Assembly (NCBI GenBank): GCA_006538405.1
Contig: BJKQ01000014.1
Coordinates: forward strand, 806,001-870,000
Origin: Hansfordia pulvinata
Lineage: Eukaryota > Ascomycota > Sordariomycetes > Xylariales
Length of the DNA stretch: 64,000 nucleotides
Direction of reading: 5' to 3'
Below the pieces are notes generated by a model that saw only the letters and a program-made list of their open reading frames with translations, did no database searches and had not been told where the DNA came from. Positions 12,289 through 24,400 of this stretch are shown one piece after another (the first letter of the stretch is position 1; each line of letters opens with the position of its first letter). The position numbers and the translations under genes are program-made.

Positions 12289-13292
12289 TCAAGCTTCCTT
12301 CTCCATGGCCTTGGTGATGGCGGCGACGACGGAGGTGATGTCCTTGATCTGGACGGCGCGGCGGGGGCGGTGCCAGCCCAGCTCGATGGGCAGGCGCTCG
12401 TGAGCGATCCAGGTGCGGACGCGGTCCTTGGGGGCCCTCAGCGCGGCGGCGTCGGCGGGCGGGCAAGGGCCGTCGGTCATGGCGAGGAGCAGCAGCGAGG
12501 CCTCGCTCAGGCCCGCGGTCTTGTCGGCCTCGGTCAGCGGGGGCTGCCCGGCGCTGCGGTCCACGAGCCCCTCGACGCGCAGGCGGGTCCTGGCGATGGA
12601 CTCGACGGTGACGTGGTCGTCTCCGTGGGTGTCGTCGTCCAGCATGGCGCGCAGGCGGGCGGCGTCGACGTGGACGTTGTCGCGGGGTGCGTCGAGGCGG
12701 GTCAGCGAGGCGCGGTGCTCCTTGGGCGGCTTGGCCAGGTCCATCAGGTCGATCGTGTCGTCACTCTCGGGGTCCTTGCCGATGGCCTCGAAGAGCTCCG
12801 TCGCGGGCCCTGTCCCGATCGTCCGGTTCCAGCCGTAGCCCGCCGCCACCGCGTCGCCTATCTGCTGCACCCGGAGGTTCTTGCCGTCGTGGGGGCTGTG
12901 TTTTGTATAATTCCTTTTGCGTTAATGGGGAGAGTTCTGGGTAGATATGGTGGTGGTGGTGTATACGTGTGTGAGAGTTATAATGCTGGGTGGCCACCCT
13001 ATTTTTTTTTTTTTTTGCTCTCTCTCTGAGCTTGGTTCCCCTCGTGTTCTGTACTCACGACATGGACACACCCGAGAAGAGTCTCAAAAACGACGGTGAA
13101 AAAGAACGAAAGAAAGGAAAGGAGAGCAACCACGTACAGGTAGCCGTGGTTGGCGAGGGTGTTGAGACCCGGACACGGGCCGCGGACGTCGTTGGGGCCC
13201 GGGGGAGCCCAGGGCTGGACGTGGGTGAGGTGGAGCAGGCCGGGCAGCGCCGCGGCGGAGGCCACCAGCGACAGCGCCGCGAGGAAGCGCAT
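12289..13292 (-). CDS. Secreted heme-thiolate peroxidase (chloroperoxidase / unspecific peroxygenase family)
   Basis: Two exons, 13138-13292 and 12289-12895, give about 253 residues, the size of the short peroxygenase class. Exon 1 encodes a signal peptide (MRFLAALSLVASAAALPG), then GPCPGLNTLANHGYL; its PCP motif at residue ~40 supplies the heme-thiolate cysteine. The intron (242 nt, GTACGT...CACAG) splits the Leu codon, and exon 2 continues PHDGKNLRVQQIGDAV, exactly as expected of the family. Further on, KEHRASLTRLDA matches the E-H-x-(A/S)-S-x-(S/T)-R-x-D segment holding the distal acid-base Glu. The enzyme uses H2O2 to oxygenate or halogenate organic substrates outside the cell; substrate is unknown. 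The intron is unusually long for this window and contains a poly-A tract. Confidence 0.88.
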
Positions 13293-15537
13293 CGTGGCGG
13301 TGGTGGTGACGACGCGGTAATGTCCTGGGGTGTGATGTCTGGTAGGTATGTTTTGAAACACAAAGGAGCGACTGTTGGTGAGGCGTGTTTATTAGGTGAA
13401 GGCAAGATAAGGTCGGGTAGGTTAGGTAAGGTATGTAGGTGGTATTAATAAGAATATTAATAAGTTAGATGGGAGGCGAGGCGATCACCACACAGGCCGG
13501 GCGAAGAGAAGCATGGAGTAAGTCGCTTCACTTGGTGAGAGAGAAGGGGGGGGAAGAGGAGGAGGAGAGGGGCCGTGTAAGTGGGCGCGGGCAAAGCCAA
13601 GGAGCGGACGGGGACGGGACCCAAGACCTTGAAATATGAACCCGGTGACGATACGGGGCACACGGGTAACAAAGACAGACAGACAGACGACGATTATCTA
13701 TTAGATATGGATGGCATGCCGCACCACTGCTCGCTGTCTTTCTGTCTGTCTGTCTGTCCGTCCGTCCTCCTCCTCCGCCCCCGTTGGCCCGACTAATGCG
13801 GGTGGACAAGGTGCGCACCCGGCCGCACTGGAGCCGTTGTGCTTGGCATGGCAGCGTTGGAGAAGGGGGTACGGGGTCCTCTCTGCGAGTACGCGTACGA
13901 GACGAGTGCTCCGTAGTGACAAAAGTATTGGCGCCATCGTCAGGTCAGGTTCGGGGAGTTGTGGGTGTGTGTGTGTGTGTGTGTATCTATCGGTTCATCT
14001 GTCTGTCTGGGGCGGGTTGATCCGCTGTACCCGTCCTTCGCCTTCTCTCTCTTTTCCCCCCGGTGTTTCCTCCTCTGGCTGATTCCCCCTAAATTGGCCA
14101 GACTTGACAGAGAGAAAGAGAGAGAGAGAGCGAGAGAGAGAGACACACACACCGGCCCGAATAGGCTCGAGAGTATTGAAAAGCCGGGCCGCCGGGACTG
14201 AGGGCTTGCCGAGCTAGCCTCGAAGCTTGTGGGCAGCTCGGGAATCCATCGGCGACGCGCTACCTGTTGAATCCACCAAGCTGGCTTGACTTTGACTTGA
14301 CTTGACTCGACTTGGGTGCTGTGCTGTGCTACTGCTGCGAGCTATCAGGTACTCATGAAAACAAACATCAACAGCAGCAACAACAGCAACAACAGCAACA
14401 CGACCGCTTTGTGAGACATACGCGGCCGCATACGTGCAAGCCTCTCTCTCTCTCTCTGTCTCTTTCTCTCTCTTTTCTGTGGCGCCATCCGCCTGCCTGC
14501 CCTTTGTCTCAGAGACGAACGGGGCGCTGTCCGTCTGTCTCTGAGGGTTCCTCAGCGATGACTCGGACGAGGGCACGGGTAACCCGGGGAGCGAAGGGGA
14601 GAGGGGTCTCAGGCAGGAGAATGTGACAGGGTCCTTCCAAGGGCCGAGCCACACCGCGCGCGACCAGAAGCATCCATCGCATACCAGTCGTTTTTTTATT
14701 TCTCTCTCTCTCATCATGCCCACATTCATTCAAGGGGGTACGAGTAGACAGGCAAGTAAGTCTACGAGTAATAAGTAGGAGTGAACTCGTACGAGGACGA
14801 GCACGAGTACTCTGTAGGTCAGCCCGCTCGCTCGCTCGCTGCAAGGATAGGATGGGGCGATTTCCCAATTTCGATTTGCAGCAACAAGGTGCATTGTCAT
14901 GCAGGGTGTAATTACAGAAAAACGCAGGCGGGCGGGAACACGAGTAGGGAAGACAGACAGCTGGGCGCGAGGAGGAGGAGGAGGAGGAGGAGGTGTTGCT
15001 GTGCTTCGTGGTGGCTCCAGTGCAGAGAAGCTACTGCGCGGTCGGTCCCGCCCCTCTTTGCCCCTGGCCGGGGTCACGTCCTCTGCTGAGCTGGGCTGAG
15101 GAAATAAACCAACACAGAAAAAAGGCACCGGCGGGCTGACGGGCTGGCGGGTTTTCCGTGTGCCGAAGAGAGAGAGAGAGAGAGAGCACGCAAGCAAGGC
15201 AGAGAGAGCTTAGAGCATGGAGCATGGAGCTTGGAGGATGGGGAATTTCGGCAGATGCGCACCAGGGGTGTGCCTCCCGTGCGCTCTCTCCTCTGCTCTG
15301 CCCTGTCCCGTCCCTCCACTCTCACTCACATCACTCACATCACCACCCCTGCAAGATCTCTTAACCACGTCCGTGGGGCCGGCTCCCGATCTTCAGGGGA
15401 CGCAGCCAATGAGGGCGCCTCGAGATGGCGCTGATGTGGCCCCCGGTCCGCGCGGAGCCGCTATGCGAGATGCAGCCAGGATCGACCACCAGAAGACGAG
15501 AGCAGAGAGCAGAGAGCAGAGAGAGGCGTCAGAGGAA

Positions 15538-15582
15538 CAGACAGACAGACAGGTACAGACAGACAGACAGACATACAGACAG
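15538..15582. repeat. (GACA)n tetranucleotide microsatellite
   Basis: Imperfect GACA/CAGA repeat broken by a GGTACA unit. The complementary CTGT array occurs at 13738-13764. Confidence 0.8.
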
Positions 15583-16459
15583 GGGGGACCCGCCGCTACG
15601 CAAAGAGCTAAAGTTAGGCCGCCGCCGGCCCCGAGTTCCCCGTTCGTCCTATTGTCTGCCCGTTTCCCTGCGTACCTGCCCATGACTCGGTTCGGTCTGG
15701 TGCCCCTCCCGCTTTCTTGGCTTGGCTCCCCCCCCCCCTCTCTTGTATCAATGCGCTCGTTACGCGAACGGAATAGGGCAGGGCAGGGTAGGGCAGGGAC
15801 AGGGACAGGGTAGTTGATGGGAGCACTCGTACGCTACCACGGGCTACTCGCAGAGAAAACGGCGAAGAATGATTGATCAGTTCCCGCTAGAACTCAAGCG
15901 GCGGCGGCGGCGGCGGCGGCGGCGCGCGCGCGCCCGCGCAGTGCGGCCAGGTTCCCGCACACCGCCGAGGTGAACCTTGAAGAGGGGGAGAAAAAAACTA
16001 GAGAGTCATCAAGGTGAAGAAACCGCCTCGACAGCCGGGGACGGATGCGGAAAGAGACCCACGTCGATCTGGACAAGCAAGCAAGCGAGAGAGATAGAGG
16101 CACGATGGCAATGTGACATCTGACGGGGCCACCGCTCGCACACTACTACGAGTGAGTTCCCGGGAACAGATAGACTTTGGGATAGGGCCGACATTGATGA
16201 CGGTGACCATGACCATAATCACGAACAGCCAGCCTGACAGACAGCCAGACAGCCCTGGACGGCCAGATCGCCATGTCCCCCAAGTCATAAAACGGCCATC
16301 CAAGCCAACATGGTGATATCACCGTCACGCCGCGCAACCCCCCTCGAGCAATGCCATCCCAATCCCAGAGGCAGAGGTGTGAGACACGGCGATCGATGGC
16401 CCAGCTAGAACTGGGCGAGAAGCACTCCTCCGGTCTAGTCTGCAGAGCCTCGACTCAAG

Positions 16460-16466
16460 CAAGCAG

Positions 16467-16500
<34 letters not shown>
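16460..16500. repeat. (GCAA)n tetranucleotide microsatellite
   Basis: About ten units of AAGC with one AGGC variant. It lies 35 bp before a CAG array. Confidence 0.85.
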
Positions 16501-16532
16501 CGAGCCGAGGTCTATGCATGACGCGCGTTGAG

Positions 16533-16534
<2 letters not shown>

Positions 16535-16573
<39 letters not shown>
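16535..16573. repeat. (CAG)n trinucleotide repeat
   Basis: About 12 to 13 units of AGC/CAG in intergenic sequence. It lies in no coding frame that has other support. Confidence 0.85.
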
Positions 16574-16575
<2 letters not shown>

Positions 16576-18035
16576 GAGGTGAGAGCGATGGCTTGCAGGC
16601 TGCAGACGCCGTCTCCGTACCTGCATATCTTACCTGGGTAGCTACCTACTCGTACGCATTCTACCCGCTCATACATTACGAGGAGATATATTCTCTCATC
16701 ATACGGTAGGTCAGACTCTCATACACAAACGCCAGTGACCGCTGCCTCCCCCGCGCCCGCCCCCCGACGAACGAACCAGTGCCGTTGGGCCGGGCGGCGC
16801 GGCGCGGCGATGGTGGTGGTGGCGCCGCCGCCACAGTTACGTGCCAACCGACTGCCGAATGACAAGATGGTGCTAAAAAAGAAAAGGGGGACGCGCCGTC
16901 AGAGAAGAGAAAAAAAAGGAAGAAAAAAGAAAAAAAAAAAAGACGTTTCGAATCCCCCCCCGGGAGAGAGGCACAGATACTCGCAGGAGACACAAAGGGG
17001 TGGGGTTTTGAAGAGGCAGGCAGCTCGGCCCATTCTGCTCGGCTCGCCCTTAAAGTTATTGGTGAGTGATTAGTGGGAAACACGGCACAGCTCGCTTCGG
17101 GGCTGGCCGCAAAGGTCGGTCGGTCCTGGCTCATTCATAGCCGTAGAAGCCACGGCCCCGGGGCACGATCTGATCTACCTTAGGTAGTGCTAGTACGCGG
17201 TAGTCGAAGCGGTAGCCAGTTTGGCTACGAGTATGCGGCGGGGGCTCAGATTGCTTTTCTCTCTCTCTCTCTCTCTTTCGGTTTCACGCCAACAGGCAGT
17301 GGCTTGGTGGGGGAAAAGTCGCGAAAGAAAGGAATTCAAAAGCAAAAAAAAAAAGGGGGGACCCCACTGGGCTGCGCACGAGTACACTACGAGTAGTAGG
17401 GCATCTCGGCACTTCTTGATCGATCCTCGTGCTTTGTGCGCTTGCATCTTGCAAGGGTACTCTTATTACTCGTGTAACTCGTCACGGCAGGGCAAGGCAG
17501 AAGACTCCATCATGCCTCCCCACCCGTCGATCGCCTGGCGGCGGCGAAGACGGTGAAGAATCTCGGTAGTAGCCGGCGGACGACCTGCAGCCACCTAAGT
17601 TAGTCTAAGCGAATCCCGTCGTCGGCACCGGCGGAGCTGCTTCGGCGCACACCATTGCGTTCTCGAGTGGTCCATATTGCTCACGCGACTGATGCTCGGG
17701 GAGTCTTTATTTGGAAGAGGGGTCCCATGAGAATGCGAGCAGCACCGGGCGCGAGTCAAGTCATGAGGCAGCGCCGCGACCCTGATCAGAGACCATACCA
17801 TCTCACCCAAGACATGCGGGGGGACCCGAGCTGGGCGTATTACTCGTAGACAAAGTTAGATTGCTCGGGCGACGTCTGTCCCCTTTCGGTGCCGTCACCA
17901 ATAAGACATTAAAGATTACTATTATCGACATGATCGAATCTGGAACACCCATTCGCAGAGAGAGACACACACACAATCACAATCGTCCTCCCCCCATCCC
18001 AGCAGAGGCCGAGCCGACTGACCTCCACCCACGGC

Positions 18036-19763
18036 TCATGACTCGCCCGCCTCTCCGGCGGCGGCCAGAACACCGACCCACGCCTCAATGTCCGCCAGGA
18101 TGCCCTCGCCCAGCTCCGCCCCGATGACGCCCTCCTGCCAGCTGAGGGCGAGGTAGACGCCGCGGCCCTCGACGCCCGTGACGTTGAGCGTGAAGGCCGT
18201 GGCGAAGACGGTCGCGCCCTGCGTGAACACGGACCGCACGATCCGCCAGCCCTCCTCCTCACCGTCGTCGTCCGGCTCGCAGTCGGCGCGCCGCATGCTG
18301 CCGCCGTTGGTAATGTCCCACGACGCGTCGCGCGGCTTGCCGTACTTGGACGTGAAGAACCCGTCCCAGTCGCCGACCAGGTGCATCAGGCCCGTGATGT
18401 CGTCGCGCGGCAGCGACGCCACCTTGGCCCGCAGCGACGCACAGTGCGACCTGGCCGTCGACCACACCAGGGCCTCGCTCCTCTCGCTCCTCTCGCTCTC
18501 GGCCCCGGTGCCTCCCACGCCGCCGCCGGCAACAGCGGAGGCCTCGCGGAACGCAGAGACGGTCGCCGAGTCGAACCGGGTCTCTTGCGACGTCACCAGG
18601 CAGTGCAGCGAGTTGGCCGGGTCGTACGCCGGGCCCGGCGTGGCCACGCGGTCCAGGTTGACCGAGGTCAGGGCCCTGAAGGCCGTGGCACCCCCCTCGC
18701 CGGCGGGCAGGCGGCGGGCCGCCGAGTCGAGGACCAGCGCGTGCAGCAGGGTCGTCAGCGTGGCCCCGTTGGCGCGGCAGCGCCGAAGGACCGCGTCGAG
18801 TGCGGCCTGCGGGACCCCCAGGCCCCGGATGTGCGCGGCGTAGGGCTCGGGGCTCACGGGCGCCGCGCCCCAGGGCACCTCGCGCGGCGGCGGCGGCCGC
18901 GGCGACCACAGCCAGCAGGCCGGCAGCTTCTTGAGGATGATGTGCTCCCAGACCATGCGCAGCTGGAAGCCCAGGGTCAGCCGGAAGGGCACGATGGTCT
19001 CGAGGCCGTCGGGCAGGACCGGCGGCCGGGGCAGGTGGAGGATCTGGCCCTGCAGCTCGGCCGGGGCGGCCACGCCGCCGGTGCCGGTGCCGGTGCCGAT
19101 GCCGATGCCGCGGTTGAGCTCGCGGACCATGTCGCGGTGGAAGATGGCCATGCTCTTGCCGTCGGCGTAGCAGTGGTGGTAGCAGAAGGCCATGTCGAGC
19201 GTCACGACAGCGTCGTCGTCGTCGGCGGCCGCCGCCCCCTCGGTCTTCTGGCCCTGGCTCTGGTACTGGAACACGATGAGCTTCCAGCCCGGCTTGGTCG
19301 CCAGGTCCTCCCACAGCAGCTCGTGCTGCCTCTCCAAGGCGCGCAGCAGGTAGTCTTCCGCGTCGTCGTCACCGACGACCGCCGGCACGTCCGCCCACTC
19401 CACCATGCGCGCCATGTCGATCGCCCGGACGTGCACGAAGGCGGGCTCGGGCGAGTCCTCGCCGCGGATGCCCGCCCGCAGCAGGCCGTGCCGCAGGACC
19501 ACCCGCGCCAGCGCCTCCGTGACCAGCGCCCGCAGCGGCCGGCCCCGCTTGAGCGCCGCCGCCGGCACCGTGTACTGGCAGGTCCCGATGACGCAGCGGT
19601 ACAGGCCCAGGCGGTGCCTGGCGACGTTCCACATGGCCCTGGAAAGAGAGAGAGAGAGAGGTGTCCGTCAGTCAGCCTGTCAACTTGGATGGTCGCGCGG
19701 GACCCGGGACGGCACTCACCCGGACCCGACGGGGCGGATCACGTCGTCGGCGGTGGAAGCCAT
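18036..19763 (-). CDS. Alcohol acetyltransferase (AATase/ATF) family protein
   Basis: Two exons, 19720-19763 and 18036-19638, give about 548 residues. The first encodes only MASTADDVIRPVGS plus two bases. The intron (81 nt, GTGAGT...CCAG, containing a GA run) restores the join SGAMWNVARHRLGLYRCVIG, a typical start for the fungal alcohol acetyltransferase family (an R-x-LG-x-Y segment soon after the N-terminus). The catalytic HxxxDG motif of this BAHD/condensation-like fold is YHHCYADG (about H170 and D174). The C-terminal half keeps WDITNGGSMR and a closing ALSWQEGVIG segment. The family moves acetyl or acyl groups from CoA to alcohols, making volatile esters, or acylates secondary metabolites; the substrate here is unknown. 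Low-complexity insertions (poly-Asp after the first third, a GIGTG repeat) are present. Frame intact throughout. Confidence 0.82.
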
Positions 19764-21466
19764 TGGAGGGGGTGACTGTTCGGATTCTCGACTGGCGGAC
19801 TGCTGAAGTGGAGATGTGTGTGTGTGTAGCGGTGAGCGAGGCAGCCGGCGTCGTGAGCAATACACAGGCTCAAGTCGGTAAGAGGCGAAAGAGGCGAAGG
19901 CGAGCACGAGCACCCAAGGTAAGGAATATCTCGAACAAAATAAAACCACGAAGCCTGTATAACGTACTCCGTACGCCGTCCGCGGGGTCCGACGGGCGAG
20001 GCGCCGTGGATGCTAGCGCTGCCGGAATGCGGCTGCCTGGAGGAGGCCTCGCCCTGTGTGAGAGCAGGTTCGTGACCAGGGCTGGACAGAGCCTCGGGGT
20101 GGAACTGGACAATCATGCCCGAACGCAGGCTGCCTGCCGAGACGGGGCGTCAAGCAGGCAACCCAGCTTTCGGTTCTCACAATGTTCAGCCTTGTGTGAG
20201 GTGCCTGGCGATATTACGAGTATTACTAATGAATTGAGCCAGTACATGTAGCTTTAACCAGACAGTGGCACACGAGTTTCACAAGTCTTCCGCGGGTCTG
20301 CGCACAAGTCACGACGGTACACTCGAAAAGAACCATTGACATGGATGTGCATCAATTGCCTGCCCATAGCATAGGTACATAACAGGCAGATCTGGCACAA
20401 TCATCGGCACCAAGTTAGATTCTGACAGCAGTTGAGGCAAGCGTCCGAGTACAATACGGCGGAACGACCGTACCGATCCATCCATGTAGGGCTATGATAA
20501 GTACCGTGCTGATCAAACCAAGCTAAGACAAGAAAGGTTAGCCCAACACAGCTCGCATGTGTACCTTATTAGGTACGATTACGCGATGGTGCTTCGACTC
20601 GTTCAACCGCGTCGCGTCTGGTCGCCGGGCGGGACCATTCCGGTACCCACACCGCCGGGAGGGACTTCAAGTCCCTACGAAAAGAGGTCCCTTCTACACC
20701 GGGTATTGTTGTTGTCGCCCAGACGCAAACACACGCGCACCCCCGCCTGACTGTTCACGTCAGTAAGGTAAGGTACTCGTGGTCGTAGTATGCCTAATGT
20801 TCGATGATACATACCTTGGGTCGCATTGTCCATGTTCTGAGTACGTGATGCTAAAAGGCGCATCGTCGCTTCCTTGAATAAAAGTTGAGCAAACACTGGC
20901 CGACCCGGTGGAATCGCGGAAGGTGCTACCCACCAGGATACCTACTCCTGGGTACTCGTACAATTACATTCAATGTGTGGCTGCCTCGAACTGAACGTTG
21001 GACCTCAGAACCAATACTGTGCCAATCAAAGTAACCCCGAATACGCGTCGTCGCCGGTGTCGCATCCGAATCGCTTTGCCTTCTCACCTCCCCCACACTT
21101 GACTCGTCATCCAGCTTGACTTTCCTCACGCCCACAGCCTCGAAATCACGCCCCGACACCACCAGCGCTTTGAACATCTCCAACCCCATCCGTACCTTTG
21201 CCTGGCTCCCGCCTGGACAGCCAACCTCCATGGCTGCCTGGATGACTTGATCTGCCCACCACTCTCGCCCATCGTCATACTCGCCGCCTCCCCTCCAGCT
21301 TTTTCTACGCGTCGTCGCGTCTCACAACCCCTCCCCTGGCTGCTGCCTCGTAGTGAACCCGCATTGCGCATACACCATCGGCCAGCTGCCAGCTTCCTGC
21401 CCCCGACGTCTCCCACATGCATAGCACACGCGCCGAGCTTCTGCCCCTGGCCTTGGCCCCCCCACG
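19764..21466. other. Divergent intergenic region between the acetyltransferase and the 1107-residue protein
   Basis: Holds both promoters. Contains a GT run near 19816-19828 and several TACTCGTA or GTACTCCGTA words (19966, 20216, 20773, 20952). From about 21130 to 21460 the + strand is C/T-rich, the usual look of a fungal 5' leader, and leads straight into the ATG at 21467. No RNA gene or further coding exon seen. Confidence 0.55.
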
Positions 21467-24400
21467 ATGGACGGCGACAGTAACACTCACGACGCCCAAG
21501 ACCACTTGACCTCCACAACCCCTAGATACGACCCTCCGCAGTTCCTCAAGGCCTCCCACCTCCATCCGCGCAGCCCTACCCGCAGTCTTCCCGCTTCCCG
21601 ACCCGACGTCAGACCGGGCGCCACCTCGGCTGCCCCTCGCGCCCAACACAGCTTTCCCTCCTCGCTTCCGCGCAAGACTGCCTCTGCCGCCGCCGAGCCG
21701 CGCGCTCTCGCCTCCGGCACCGTCTCGCCTCTTCCCGCTCGTACTCCTGGCACCCCCGACTCTGCCACGAGCGACTGCTCATCGATACGCTCCACGCGCA
21801 TACCCAAACCCGCCAGTCGCGACAGCCCGGCATCGGCGCGCCAGCCGCGCCACCCGAAACCCAACACCCTGACAAACAAGGAAAACCAGCGACCGGGAAG
21901 TGCCAGATCCCAGGGCCGCGCCGGCGCCCGCACCACATCGTCGGAAATGCGACAGCCGATGGGGATGGCCGCCGCCTTCAGGCTCGCCCAGCAAGAGTCG
22001 GCGCAAAAACAGGACGATGACACCTTTGACCTGAAGCAGGCCTTCCAGATGGCCAGCGCCGAAGTCGGCGACCGCATCGATGGCTCTCCGAGCCCCGCGC
22101 CGCGCTCCTTTCGCAGCAGACCCCAGTCGCGCGATGCGAACCATCAAGATACATTCATCGGACGCAAAGGCGCGGGCGGTGGCCTCTCCCAGCATCTGCA
22201 GCAATTCGACCGCAACCACCATCTCGGCAAAAACGCGCTCCCAGCCGGCATCTTCTCGCGCGCAAACGGCCCCCCTCAAAATACCGAACCCCAGCAACGG
22301 CCTTCCTTGGGTTCCATGGTGTCAGCACCGCCTGCTCTGCAAGCCTCACATGGCGCGCAGCCTGATCAACCATTGCCATCAGTCGAGTCGCAGTCGCACT
22401 CGCCAGCAAACACCTCAAACCCGGCAACGCTCTCCAGGTCCTTTCGTCCTTCGCCAGAGAAGAGCTTCAACAACTGGGAGCTGGAAGGCGACTTCACTGC
22501 CGGTGACCTCCAGGTATCCGACAGCCCCCTCATACGCGCTTCCAAAACAAACCGCGACGCCTCGCGGCCATCGCCTCCCGACGCATCGAAACCACACGAG
22601 CGGACCACGCCGCCATTCCGACGCAGCAACGACCGTCTGGACCGAATTCGAGAGAGGGAGACAGAAGCGGCGGGCGCGCATCTCACCGATGATGGGACAC
22701 CGCCTCCTCGAAGGGGAAGAACCAAGCTGGATGAAATCCGCGCCCGTGAAATGCAGGCTCTTTCGAAGCGAGCTGTTGCTACAAGCAGGCTTGACGAGAT
22801 ACGGGTTCACAACTCGGAGGCTCGCTCCCTGTCGCCCGAGCTGAACAGGACTCCAGAGAAGGAAAGTCTGGTTGCACAACTTCCGGACGCCCCCAAAGAT
22901 GACACTCACCTGGGGCTGGCCGGCAAAGACAACGAAAAAGATATGTCAGTCAAGAAAAAAGCAGACCGGGTGGATGCAGATGAGAAAGCGGCAGGCACCC
23001 CAGCTACAGCCAGGAAAGGGAGCTTCAGGTCCACGCGTGATCCAGAAAATGCCCGACAGCGTAAAACTAGCACGGGCACCCTGAGACAAGAGCCACAGTC
23101 GCCCTCTGAAGATCCCAATGACCTACTTCGCCGCTTGGCTCAGGCGACGAGCCCCCTGCCAGAAAATACCCTCCCTGGCAATTCCGGAGCAAAACCCGAA
23201 GAAATTGCCCACCAGGCAAACGACCAGACAGGCAGAAGCAAGCTGCCTGGTGGCAGGGAGACAAGATCCAGACGTACTGAGGCAAAGGGCCCTACCAGAC
23301 CTACCGTCGGCTTCGTAGGCCTTAGGCGTGCCGCGTCGTCCGACTCGCTCGTGGAGAAGAAATCAAGCAGGGGGTCTGAAAGTGATCCTCAGGATCGCAT
23401 CGACTCGGAGGCGTTGCTGTTCGCTCCCCAGGACAACTATTCCGAGCGAGGCTCTGTGCGGGCGCCTTCGCCGATTCCGGACACCGCGGACGAGGTGACG
23501 CCTCGTGCACCGCGAGTCGACCCGCTGACATTGCCGACCCCGCGGGTGACGGGTGCCTACGTCGAGACTCCGGCGACTGTCAAGGTCAAGAGCGAGGATT
23601 CGTCTGGCGATAAGGTCGCCTCGGACACCATCCTGCACGCGCCTGACGTGTCGAGCCGGATCCGCAACAGGAACGGCACGAGGAGGCCGGGTCTCCTGAG
23701 CAGGGCGAAGCGCGAGGGCGAAGGCGACCCGTCGTCCCAGGGGAGGTCTTCCTCGGTGCCGGCGCGGCGCCGCGCCCGGTCGCTGTCGAGGCGGCAGAGC
23801 CCCCTGGTCAACTCGGCGACGCCCCCCTCGGTCCGCGAGGACCTGCGCGCCATCCTCCTCGCGCAGCAGATCGAGGACTCGACCCTCGAGGACATTGACG
23901 AGAAGCTCAAGAGCCACCACCTGGACGACCAGGAGCACGAGGCGATGGTGAACGACGGCACCCTGAAGGGGGAGGACGACGAGGAGCTCCCCGGGCTGAC
24001 GGAGAGCGACTGGATCCGGCTGGGCAACAAGCTGGGGAGCACCGTCGAGGGCCTGCGCACGGCGAAGCAGGGGATCGAGCGGCTCGAGGACCAGGTGCTG
24101 CACAAGGACCACCACCAGCCGCGCAGAGCCCACCCCGACCCCGACACCGACCCCGAGCCCCGGGCCGCCGGCACGGGGCTGGCGGCCTACATCCGAGCGG
24201 ACGCCGTCGTCGTCAGAGTCCCGACCCTGTTCGACCGCTCCCCCCGGCTCCGGCCCACCCGGCTCGGGGTGGCGGGCATCGCCGTCGTCCTGTGGTACGT
24301 GCTGGAGCTCGTCTTCAGCCACATGTACGCCGCGCCGCCGTACGACTGCGTGCCCCACAACCACCACAACCACCACCAATACCAATACCACGGGGGCGGC

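Larger units (their letters stand above)
13293..18035. other. Microsatellite-dense intergenic region, no supported gene
   Basis: 4.7 kb with no convincing coding exon. It is packed with simple repeats: GACA/CTGT tetranucleotides (13675-13690, 13738-13764, 15538-15582), GT and GA runs (13968-13984, 14110-14140, 15171-15186), CAG/CAA trinucleotides (14367-14400, 16535-16573), GCAA repeats (16460-16500), GGC near 15898-15925 and GAG near 14970-14993. The TACGAGTA/TACTCGTA word recurs many times (for example 14741, 14762, 16649, 17381, 17841). Frames that look long are translations of these repeats. Confidence 0.6.

Noticed and set aside
15898..15930. CG-rich alternating stretch considered as a Z-DNA or CpG-type element
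   Set aside because: It is a short GGC/GC simple repeat in a region full of simple repeats, with no further support.
18381..19775. 464-codon open frame on the + strand
   Set aside because: Antisense to the acetyltransferase. It has no motif, while the minus strand carries the HxxxDG motif and consensus splice sites.
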